From Rhizomucor pusillus (taxonomy: Eukaryota; Mucoromycota; Mucoromycetes; Mucorales; Lichtheimiaceae): 64,000 nucleotides of DNA. Below are positions 55,194 to 64,000 of this stretch, one piece after another. The stretch covers positions 62,001 to 126,000 of the forward strand of contig FWWN02000254.1 of the NCBI GenBank assembly GCA_900175165.2, given 5' to 3'. Numbering within the stretch: position 1 is the stretch's first letter; every line of letters begins with the position of its first letter. Made by a program: the position numbers and the translations under genes. Below the pieces are notes generated by a model that was given only the letters and a program-made list of their open reading frames with translations, was not told the DNA's origin and made no database searches.

Positions 55194-57218
55194 ATGGCAC
55201 ACGAATCGGCAGGCGACTCAGAAGAACTCGACTTTCTAGAACTACAGCGTCAGCACATAATCGAGTCGATCCCTGAATTTTCAGCATTCGAGAACCAAAA
55301 AGAAAACGTTTTACCAAGACGGAAAGGACGGAGCGCAGCCGAACTCGTGTCCTTTGCTGTGGACAATGAGAAACGTCAAGAAGAATTACAGCAAGGACAC
55401 GAAAAGTTCGAAAATGAATTGCAACAGCTTGATGAACTCGACGATCCGCTAGAAGTTTATGTGCGCTACATTGACTGGACCGAAGAAATGTACCCGCAAG
55501 GTCACAATCAAGAATCAGATCTCTTTGAACTTGTGCGGGAGGCAACTACGCGTTTTCAGAACAGCGAGCAGTACAAGAACGACGTGCGCTACCTACGATG
55601 CTGGATGAAATATGCAGACATGCTGAAGGAGCCCGGTGAAGTGTTTCAGCTCGTATCTAAATACAAGATCGGGCAGATGCTTGCTATGTATTACGAAAAA
55701 TATGCGGCGTACTTAGAGCGTAATGGCAGGTCTGTGCACCCAAGGGAAAAGTATCAGTTAGAATTTGTCACAGATGAACTGACGGAGACGATGAAACAGG
55801 CTCAGCGACGCAGTAAAAGTGCTTTCGGCCGGTATCAACCGGAAAGCCCAGCCTTTGGCACGTCTGGAACGGTCATATCGCCTTTTTCAATCACGTTTGG
55901 AAAATAGTAATCGACAGTCTTCTCCTGTCAATGCAGCACTTGCGCAAATGCGAGCTCTAGAACGAACGGGAAAACGCAGTATTCTGGGAGAAAAGTTGGA
56001 TAGCCAAGAACCGGTTTCCGTTCCAAGCAACGTGTACAATCGGATGCATCCAAACGCCTCCAGTAGCCATAATAGCAGGACCGGGTTTGGCAATGGTAGC
56101 ACTTCCTCGTCCACACAGCCAAGCTCCTCCAGATTTGCCGTCTACGTCGATCCATCCTCATCTTCTTCTTCATCATCATCCAGTATATCAAGCCTTCTTC
56201 CCTCCTTTTCTACCACGTCCACCACCTCATCATCCTTGTCATCTGCGGAATCATCAACATCGCGAGCACAAACGTCTATTATTTCTGATGCAAGGCATCG
56301 AGCAGAAAATGCTCCAAGTGTATCCAAATTTGCAGGAACGACCATACCACAGCGACCCTACAAGAGACCAGATCCACCTAAGTTCCAAGTATACAGAGAT
56401 GATGTACGTATCCAGGACTGTTTCAATCTATAGAAAACATCTAACAGATGTGTACATTATCTAGGATCCTCAGGATGATACCACCACTAACAGCACCTCA
56501 AGTACTAACAGAATGGAAGATATGACGATGACTATGACGCTGAATGGAAGATCATTGGGAGGAAGCCGACCAGTTTCCAACGCTGCAAAGCTTACCGACA
56601 GATTCCGTCGATCGCGTGCAAAGTTGATCCGATCTGCAGACTCGAGCGGGCGAGAGGAATACATATCTGCATGTGCGAGCTGTATCAAAGATAACCAGGA
56701 GATTAGCTTTGAAGAACTACGCACCATGCGTCGAGATGTGTCCTTGCTTGCAGCCATGGAAGGAATCCCACTTTCTGAATCCAAAGGTTGTAGCGAAATA
56801 TTTGCATGTATATAAATCATTGCTAATTTGGACCTATTTTATAGCATTCATTGAGCAAGAAAAGGAGCGGCACAGGAAGGAGCAAAACAGGAAACAAAAG
56901 CAAAAACAATCGGCGGAAGAGTTAACTGCAGAAACTCGAGCAGCCATGGAATCGATCGATGCCATGTTGGCCAAACGACGAGTGGATGAAACGCCGCAGG
57001 ACGAAGATGAGGCTATACCGTGGGGCAGAGTACCCAAGCAGCGCAAACTCGTCAATGAAAATGCTCCATCTTCTTCGAGCATGTCACAAATGCAGCAGCA
57101 AGATTCATTCTTTTCCGATGATATGGGATTTAGAGGAGGCGACGAAGACGACGACGACGACGAGATGGAGCGAGATATGGCCCGGGAAGCTGAAGAAGCT
57201 AGGAAACGAGTCGGATAG
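55194..57218 (+). CDS. MAD3: Spindle assembly checkpoint protein MAD3 (BubR1-like, kinase-less)
   Basis: MAD3 is part of the mitotic checkpoint complex that inhibits APC/C-Cdc20. Exon 1 (55194-55729) carries a KEN box (ENQKENVLPRRKGRSAAEL) and the TPR-like Mad3/Bub1 N-terminal domain (DDPLEVYVRYIDWTEEMYPQ, NDVRYLRCWMKYADMLKEPG, YKIGQMLAMYYEKYAAYLER). Exon 2 (55800-56403) joins in phase to RLSDAVKVLSAGINRKAQPL, the conserved domain end, then a long Ser/Thr-rich linker. Exon 3 (from 56465) includes CIKDNQEISFEELRTMRRD, matching the GLEBS-type Bub3-binding motif (SFEELR). The last exon is a charged coiled-coil and acidic tail ending EEARKRVG. No kinase domain follows, so this is Mad3, not Bub1. 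Conserved checkpoint elements are intact. Confidence 0.9.
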
Positions 57219-57412
57219 ATCCCACACCCAGTATTCCCTGTATCGCTGTAAATTCCACAATATAATGTTATATACTCCTATGGTGTCGGATCAGGTCCGC
57301 TGATCGATACGTGGCGTTCTTGTTGCATTTTGCCAGGAACACGAGTGTTGAAACCCGCTGTCAACTGTAATACTTTATTCCAGTTTCCAACTTTCCTCTT
57401 CTTTCTCCACAG

Positions 57413-58293
57413 ATGCATAATCTACAGCAACGAGCAAATGTATTATAAGTCGTGTCGTATTGTTTCCAGCATTTGAAATGTTAACTGTGAATCGAATTAC
57501 TACACAGGTGCTGCTGTCGTTCGCCTTGACCGCCCTCGGCAGCGTTCTAGCCGTCATTGCCGCGATCTCATATATTACTGGATACCCGCAAATCTCTGGC
57601 GACCTTGTCATCAACTCGGACGCGTTGCGCGTGTAAGTGTGTAAAAAGTATATATATGTCGTTTGCTTCTTCAACGGTTGCTAACTATGTCTGCCTTTAT
57701 GTCAATAAATAGCGTGAGTCGTCGTTATGGACCTGATTACTACGACTATGGCACACCAAAGAGTCACTTTGCACGTTTGACGTTTGACATTGATGCAGGT
57801 ATATAAGGTCATAATTAGATTGCAAGGTGCAGTGTTGACACGTGTAAATAGATTTTACGCCGGTTTTCAACTGGAACACAAAGCAAGTGTTCGTGGCTGT
57901 AGTAGCCGAGTATGAAACCGAATCGCATGTAAGAGGAGAAACTGCCAAGTCGTTTCATATTGGTTGAAAACATGATAGTAACAACGACAACGACAGAGCC
58001 GCAATTCGATTGTTATTTGGGACAAGATCATTAGCAGCAAAGACAATGCACACCTCAAGTTACGGAACGTTGCCAACAAGTATGCTCTCATTGATATCAG
58101 CCGTAAATGGAGGTAACAGAAGGATAGAGCATATAAATAGGCATTTTATCGTGTTAAATTGCTGCATAAATCTAGTCACCAGCAAGCGAACCTCTCAATA
58201 CATTGGGATATCACACCATACGTTGGCATTCTCCAGGGTGGAAAGAGCACTCCACAGTCCACTGATTTCGTCATTGTTCCAGCATCATCCTAA
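57413..58293 (+). CDS. SPC3: Signal peptidase complex subunit 3 (SPC3 / SPCS3)
   Basis: SPC3 is the essential ER-membrane accessory subunit of signal peptidase. Exon 1 gives MHNLQQRAN. The next exon encodes the single transmembrane helix (VLLSFALTALGSVLAVIAAI, then SYITGYPQI). Later exons give RLTFDIDADFTPVFNWNTKQ with VFVAVVAEYETES, then NSIVIWDKIISSKDNAHLKL with RNVANKYALIDISRKW, and HQQANLSIHWDITPYVGILQ ending TDFVIVPASS. FNWNTKQxFV, WDKII and KYxLxDI are the family landmarks, all in order. About seven exons and roughly 180 residues, as expected. Same strand as MAD3 and ARL1, 194 bp and 181 bp away. Confidence 0.93.
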
Positions 58294-58474
58294 AACGCTT
58301 TTTCATTTGAATAAAAAGTCAGGAACTATATCGTATTGGTTATATTTCCAGGAAGAGAATCATCTGCGGCCTTGCTAACGTTGACGTCGGGCTTTTCTAA
58401 GCAACCAGCAGCTGACGTTCCCTTTCCCGCATTCAACCCAACCTTTTTGCCAACAGTGCAGTAGTGGAAATAAT

Positions 58475-59371
58475 ATGGGTGTGTGTTGTTTGGGCCTCGT
58501 GCTGCACCAAAGGCTGGACTTTACATACTCACGCACACCTTGTACAGGACAACTATTCAGTCGACTCTTGGGGCGATTGTGGGGCGAAAAGGAAGTCCGG
58601 ATCCTGATCCTGGGTCTTGATGGAGCTGGCAAGACCACCATTTTATACCGACTACAGGTACAAACCCCGTCGTGCAATCGCTTTGCGAGGATTGACGTGT
58701 GTGCTGATCAAGTTACTTAGATTGGAGAAGTAGTGACGACCATTCCAAGTAAGAGATCTAAACCAGCAAACGTGCTGCTATTATTTCCATCTCTGACACG
58801 CACACACACGAAAATTGTAGCTATCGGATTCAACCTTGAAACATTATCTTACAAAAACATCAAATTCCAAGTATGGGATCTTGGCGGACAGACGAGTATA
58901 AGGTAAGGAAAAGAAGATGGGTTAGAAATGGTGGTGGCAGCAGACAATGAAGAATTGATGGTGGTGCCGAACAAATTTTCAGACCTTACTGGCGATGTTA
59001 CTACGCCAACACGGACGCCATTATATACGTGGTGGACAGTGTAGATAAAGACCGCATGCAGACATCCAAGGAAGAATTGCACGCTATGCTTGAAGAGGAG
59101 GAACTCAAGGATACAGCCCTGTTAGTGTTTGCAAACAAGCAGGATATGGAGGGTGCTTTGTCAGCAGCCGAAGTCGCAGACGTGCTTGGATTGTCGACGC
59201 TCAAGAATAGACAATACTCCATCTACAAGACCAGCGCGGTCAAAGGTGAGGGTCTCACAGAAGGCCTGGATTGGTAAGTGACGAAAAAGGCATGATTGCT
59301 GTTTGGAGTAACACTAATCTGCATTGTGTGCTTTTAGGTTGGTCAATGTCATCCAGCAAAACAAGCAGTAA
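58475..59371 (+). CDS. ARL1: ARF-like GTPase ARL1
   Basis: ARL1 is a Golgi small GTPase that recruits GRIP-domain golgins and acts in trans-Golgi traffic. The first exon is only ATGG; the intron from 58479 to about 58546 joins it to give [17 protein letters not shown], with Gly2 available for N-myristoylation. Reading straight through is also open but would insert an implausible segment. Conserved blocks: P-loop [20 protein letters not shown], then [20 protein letters not shown], switch region [40 protein letters not shown], the base-recognition motif [12 protein letters not shown], and [19 protein letters not shown]. These match ARL1 rather than ARF or other ARLs. About 182 residues; all nucleotide-binding residues present. 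Confidence 0.95.
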
Positions 59372-61243
59372 CAACGTAGAATATTGTAAAACAAGTAGAA
59401 AAAAAAAACTAAAATAGTGAGAGGGGAGAAAGAACAAGATCTGACGTTCCGCTGCAAGGTACAAAAGCAACCTGAAGCTTATCTCCACTCTCTTTGTCAC
59501 TCTGGTAACCCACATCCACACGAAACTCCCTCAGAACATACCTCTAGATAATTTTACGTTTTAAGATATCGATAAAAGAAAAAAGAGAATGTGCGCGATT
59601 TTTGCGCTTTCGGGAAGAGATGCTTTTTTCTAGTTATATCGTCACGACAGTAGGTATCGCAAGGGCGGAGCTGGCGGGATAATATCAGACAAAGAGGAGT
59701 GAGAGAGAGACGGACAGAAGAGTTACCGAATGAGATGGGTTGGGGGGAGACTATCTCATATGTTGTGTTGTACATTAGTTCTGACTCGAATGTTTCAAGA
59801 AGGGGCCTTCTGCGACGAATAAGTTGTTGATCCTATGTTGTAAACAGATATATGTACATATAAGTCAGCACTCATAGATCGGTTTAAGGAAGGGATAGAC
59901 CACACATGCACAGAAATGTAACAGAAATATTACCTGCTGTACTTGCGTCTCCATTTGTCGGTTAAGAAACGGGCTGGCGTTGCTAGGATCAAGTAAAGAA
60001 GAACGGTGTGTTCTTGTTTTGAAGGGCCGAGAAGCCGCGGATTTCTTTGATGCTTCTTGCCGCTTAGCTTGCCGTTATTTCCTCATCCCTCTTCCTCTGA
60101 GGAAGAGGGTCCGACTGCACTTCCAAAGGGCCAGAAAGCAGGCAGCGGCGGCGACAGCAGCTAATCCTTGCCAAAGAACGTTGCAGCAGACGACAAAAGC
60201 ACGCACCCACTGCCAGCACCACGCGGTACAAGCGCGGTGGATCCAGACGTTACGGCTGCACCGGTGGATCGCCTTGCAAGGCGGGGGATCGTCGTGGACA
60301 TTGTCTGGGGCCGCAATCAAGAGATCGTTTTCTCCCGGAAAGAAACAGAAAAGAAGCAGCCACTTTCAAATATGTATGCTCTTTTATGTATTTGTGTATG
60401 CGGAGTTGTCCGTCCCCATTCCCTTGCAGGCTCATCCTAATTCTTGGTCCCAAATGCAATAATATTTGAGGACAACAAAGGAGCAAATTAGCTCATTTTT
60501 CTTCAATAATGAGGTTGAATGAAATTCACGCGCTCCCATTTTTCCGAAAACTTACATTTAAAGTTGCTTACAGGTAGGTTGATCAGCATAGGATAGATTA
60601 GCAATGTGCCTCGGAGATAGCAGTGGGGCGAGTTGCTGGCGCGTTCCGGAAAACTCGTTGGCTGATCTAGGTTACACTAGGGAGCCAAGGAATCGGGTAT
60701 ATTCCGGTTTACCGGTAAATTATTCGCGTGAACAAGCAATTACAATGTAAACAGGGCCCTCCTTGGAGGTGCTTCTTACATTTTTGATTGGACAGAATGT
60801 AGGAAAAAAAAGCTACGAGAGCAATCTTTTACCCTGGAGTAGCACTCTTGAATAAACTTAACGCTATTTGTATCACTCGGAATTTTAAACTGGGCATCCG
60901 ACTGCCCAAGATAACGGAACAGGTACCTTGTCAGGACTCTCTGTTGTTGTTATGGTTTGAGAGAGCCCCATGCAAGAATCTACATTGATGCAATAGACCG
61001 CCAAGTGCCTCCACCAATCTGTTTCGAAGCAGCTTGAGTGGGAGTTCCAGATTATTGCTTGCAAACCGTAATTGCGACTGCCTGCTAAGTGGGTGGAAAC
61101 GGTTACTGCAGTTTTAAGTCGAATTTAGCAACGATCTGCAACACGCTAATTACATTTTTACAGCTAACGTGTAGCGATGGGAAAAATGGCAAGTTTTAAT
61201 GATTTATGGGCCTCCAGGCTGCTCACTATTTACAGGGAAGAAA
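59372..61243. other. Intergenic region, 1.9 kb, with a possible small minus-strand gene
   Basis: Convergent side of ARL1 and of the RBM26/27-like gene. The left half may hold the small gene described separately (59554-60298). The right half (60500-61240) shows no coding signal. Confidence 0.45.
59554..60298 (-). CDS. Possible small gene of unknown function
   Basis: On the minus strand a coding-like exon encodes KRQEASKKSAASRPFKTRTH, RSSLLDPSNASPFLNRQMET and QVQQ, ending at a clean GTAATA donor near 59934. After a CATAG acceptor near 59833 it continues DQQLIRRRRPLLETFESELM and YNTTYEIV, in phase. The upstream end is unclear. One option starts MSTTIPRLARRSTGAAVTSG near 60298, with an intron between about 60155 and 60070. 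The C-terminal part after YEIV may be 3' UTR read in frame. The basic, helical middle suggests a nucleic-acid or membrane-associated adaptor, but no family is recognised. Confidence 0.32.
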
Positions 61244-63771
61244 CTAAGCAGTAGCTTCACTGTTCTGGTTTTCAGCTACTTGCTGCTGCTGCTGTTGTTG
61301 TTGTTGTTGATTTTGATTAGGACTCGCGGATCCGGACGCAGTTTGGGTGTACCAAGACAATTTTACGGTTCCATAAGGGGTATTGGAACCAGTTGCCATT
61401 GCCTATTACCGAAGATTAATTGGGTTATATTAAGATAATGTTCGACGAACAGTCCGTTACTCGCTTACCTTCTCGGCTTCAAAACGCTGGCCATATTGTA
61501 CTACAATACCTTCAGCTTTGTTTTCGAAGTTTACGATGCGACCGTATTGCTTTGAAATTATATTCTCAGAATAAGATACATTCCGCAACAATCAAGAAGA
61601 ATAGGTTCCTTACCTCAAAATGCTTCCGGAGATTTTCAGCTTGTTCTAAAGGAGCCTCTTTAACCAGTAAGCTCGTTGGACGATTGTCTAGAGTGTATCG
61701 GGCGTATCCACCGCGCGTCATTCTCGGCCAGCCCCGACCGCGTCCATAAAAGCTGCCGCGACCGCGCGTACTTAGGTTGTGAGGATTCAGACCGAGAGAC
61801 GCCGCCTATACATAATAAGAATGGTCAAATAGGATCTTTTTCTATACATCATGGCAAAGCGGATGAATGACTTACCTCGGCTTCCAGTTTTGCCAGCTTG
61901 GCCTTCAAATCCTCGGAGCCTTCGCCGCCGGCGGTAGTAGCCGCCTGTTGCTGGGTCTGACTTGGAGAAGTGCCAGATTTCGATGCATCAATGTCGGAAG
62001 CAATTTGCCTCAGGGACTTTAGAAGCTCTTCTTTTTCTTGTTGACTCATGTTTTTACTGTTTGCAAGCTTGTCCATTAATCTCTTTTGTTCCTGGATCTG
62101 TTGTTGCAAGAGCTGTTCCTTTTGTTTCTGGATCTCTAGGATGGCCTTCATGCGCTCTTGATGCTTCTTTTGCTTCTCCTCGCGCTGCTTTGCGAGCTCC
62201 GCTGCTCTGGCAGCGACCTCCTCAGGATCAGGCTCGCTTCGCTTCTGGCCAGCCTCAGGTTTAGGCGCAGTAGTCTGCGCATCAGCTGCTGCGGCGGCTG
62301 GTTTTTCCTCGCTAGTTTCAGGCTTGTGCCAGTACACCTTTACAAAACGGTTGCCAAAAATTGGATCCGGTGAGTTATACGCGGCATTCGCCTCTGCATT
62401 CGTGCTGTATTGTAGAACGGCTTTTGAAAGATGTGCTTGAACAGTGATGTTGGTAAGTGATCCAAACTTTTTAAAGTAGTCGTTGATTTTGGAGATCTCG
62501 CAATACTCTGGCGGTATGTTCTCCACGACAAGCATAGTGTTCTGTCGGTTCTGATAGTAGCTTCCGCCTCCCATGCCTCCACGGCCACGTCCTCCACGAC
62601 CGCGTCCACGCATACCCCGAGGGTTCGCAAAATGTCTCTGACCACCAGCCATACCATCCTGCGGCATCATCATTCCAGGCATTTCCGCAGGGAACGCAGT
62701 CATGTTGGCTGCCGGATTGACAGGCATAGCAGTGGCCATTTCTGGATCGTAAGCTTCTTGAATAAACGACATGTCAGCTTGCTATTAATCCTTTGGTTGA
62801 TTCGTGCGCACAAATGCTTACCGAATCCTGATGGCATGCCAAAAAACTGGGTATTAGGTGCCGATGCACCCATTTGCGGGCCCATAGGCGTGGAAACGCT
62901 GGGAAATGGGTTGTTGAATGGACCTTCGTCAACAACAATTCTGTCGGCACCGTGGTCGTATGGGCACATGTCTCCTCGAATGCAATATCCACGTTCTTAA
63001 ATCCACCCACAAAAATCTATTAGTCAACGGTATGACTTGATGGATAAAATAGCATTTACCAGTATAGTCTCTGCAGAGAGGTCGAGGTCGATGACTGCTT
63101 CCGGTCACATCACCGCGGTAACCACGGCCACCACGTCCACGCGAGTCGTACGTTCCAGATCCACCTCTGGGGCTACGATAATCGTCGCTGCGAGAATATC
63201 TGCTACTGTGTCCATCGTCTTGGTAACGGCGTTTGTAGTGACGGTCGTCGTCGTAACGCGAAGAGCGCCCCTCGTCGCGTGCTTCAGTGCGTGGTCGACG
63301 ATGCTTAAAGTTGCGATCGCCGTCGTCTTCCTCCTCAGAGTAGTCACTATAGCGTCGACGGGAGCTGTGATCATTGTTGTCTCGAGTTGATCTGTCACTT
63401 CGGGAGGAATCATATCCAAGTTCTTTGAAAAGTCTCTCAATAAATGGTAGAGTTTCTGTTGTACAGAACACAAGGTTAACAAGATTCCAGATCAAAGGTG
63501 GGATGCAGAGTGATACTTGCGATCTCCAAAAAACTCTTCAAGCTTCTCTTCTAGATTAGTTTTCATGACTGTTGGTGAGTCGCCAGAACTAATGAGTGCT
63601 GTGATGTACTGGGCAACTAGTTGAGGGTCAGCGTCACACCTAAAGCAATGCACATTCGCGTTAATCAGCGTGTCAGCAGATGAGCAGTGCAAAGACAGTG
63701 AATACGCACAAGTTCTCAACCTCGCGAACGAGGTAATCTTGCAAAGCTGAACCTTCCAAGTTTCCGGGCAT
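61244..63771 (-). CDS. RBM26/27-like RNA-binding protein (Rmn1-type; CCCH zinc finger plus RRM)
   Basis: Homologues (RBM26/27, fission yeast Rmn1) are nuclear factors linked to exosome-mediated RNA surveillance. The start at 63771 gives MPGNLEGSALQDYLVREVEN. Next come CDADPQLVAQYITALISSGD and LEEKLEEFFGD (PWI-like N-terminal domain), then ETLPFIERLFKELGYD and a long Arg/Ser/Asp-rich region. The CCCH zinc finger spans an intron: RPLCRDYTG / ERGYCIRGDMCPYDHGADRI, then VVDEGPFNNPFPS. An RGG/GR-rich block precedes the RRM (NTMLVVENIPPEYCEISKIN, VQAHLSKAVLQYSTNAEANA). A coiled-coil region follows (EEKQKKHQERMKAILEIQKQ, EQLLQQQIQEQKRLMDKLAN). The end has a second RRM-like part (RPTSLLVKEAPLEQAENLRK, IVNFENKAEGIVVQYGQRF) and a poly-Q tail. 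Stop at 61246-61244. Confidence 0.9.
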
Positions 63772-64000
63772 GTGGCAGGAAGAATGAGAGAGACAGCTAG
63801 GACTTCGCCGCAGTCCGATTTTCTTTTCGTGTTTGGGCCGTCTGAGATCAAAGTAGGGCCGCGTTGCAGAGCCCGCCCGCCCGCTGCATCCTTCTCCTCA
63901 GCCTTGCTTGCTGAAAACCTACTAGGTCTAGTACACCACTCCAGGTTTCTAGTTACCAGTGCGAAATATTGCGCTGGACTTAATTATAGCAAGTTATTAT
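63772..64000. other. Upstream region of the RBM26/27-like gene
   Basis: Window edge. Contains the promoter side of the last gene; a GCCCGCCCGCCCGC run lies near 63872-63885. No other feature seen. Confidence 0.5.

Overview
The window is intron-rich nuclear DNA from a filamentous fungus. Introns are short (mostly 45-90 nt) with GT..AG ends and CTAAC/CTGAC-like branch sites, genes are closely packed, and the gene set is typically fungal (GH17 and GH3 glycosidases, Dma1, CGI121, Mad3, GPI18, an Nrp1-like protein). Many serine/glutamine/asparagine homopolymer tracts and the protein style suggest an early-diverging lineage, probably Mucoromycota. That last point is inference. All calls come from reading the sequence without database searches.

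Layout. 1-4.9 kb: a partial minus-strand gene at the edge, SGF29 (minus), about 1.8 kb of intergenic DNA, and a secreted GH17 glucanase (plus). 5-12.4 kb: a GPI-like secreted protein, a 2-oxoglutarate/Fe(II) dioxygenase, a small helical protein (minus), a Dma1-type FHA-RING ubiquitin ligase (minus) and the GPI18 mannosyltransferase. 12.4-22.3 kb: a CENP-H-like kinetochore gene and CGI121 diverging from only 65 bp, a polytopic membrane protein with a Q/N-rich tail, a Sec14-like lipid-transfer protein, a short-chain dehydrogenase, a small nucleolar-looking protein and ribosomal protein eL32. 22.8-40.3 kb: an F-box protein, a small membrane protein diverging from WDR70, a two-finger C2H2 regulator, a mitochondrial-looking Q/N-rich protein, RFC1, an Nrp1-like RRM/RanBP2-finger protein and an Sds3/BRMS1-like protein.

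40.3-51.7 kb is different. It is about 11 kb of gene-poor DNA with a decayed DDE transposase, other frame-broken relics, simple repeats, and one tiny intron-containing gene for a 27-residue CCHC zinc-knuckle microprotein (44109-44258). The microprotein is the most unusual item in the window. 51.7-63.8 kb returns to dense genes: a secreted GH3 beta-glucosidase, MAD3 with KEN and GLEBS-like motifs, signal peptidase subunit SPC3, the GTPase ARL1, a possible small minus-strand gene, and a long RBM26/27-like RNA-binding protein.

Functional themes are mixed, with no metabolic cluster. They cover chromatin (SGF29, Sds3-like), chromosome segregation and replication (CENP-H-like, MAD3, Dma1, RFC1), ER/Golgi and GPI-anchor biogenesis (GPI18, SPC3, ARL1, Sec14-like), wall or glucan hydrolysis (GH17, GH3), and RNA biology (Nrp1-like, RBM26/27-like, eL32). 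Three introns appear to use GC-AG boundaries, and one gene carries a 19-nt micro-exon. CDS coordinates run from start codon to stop codon and include introns; exon junctions I could not close are stated in the entries.
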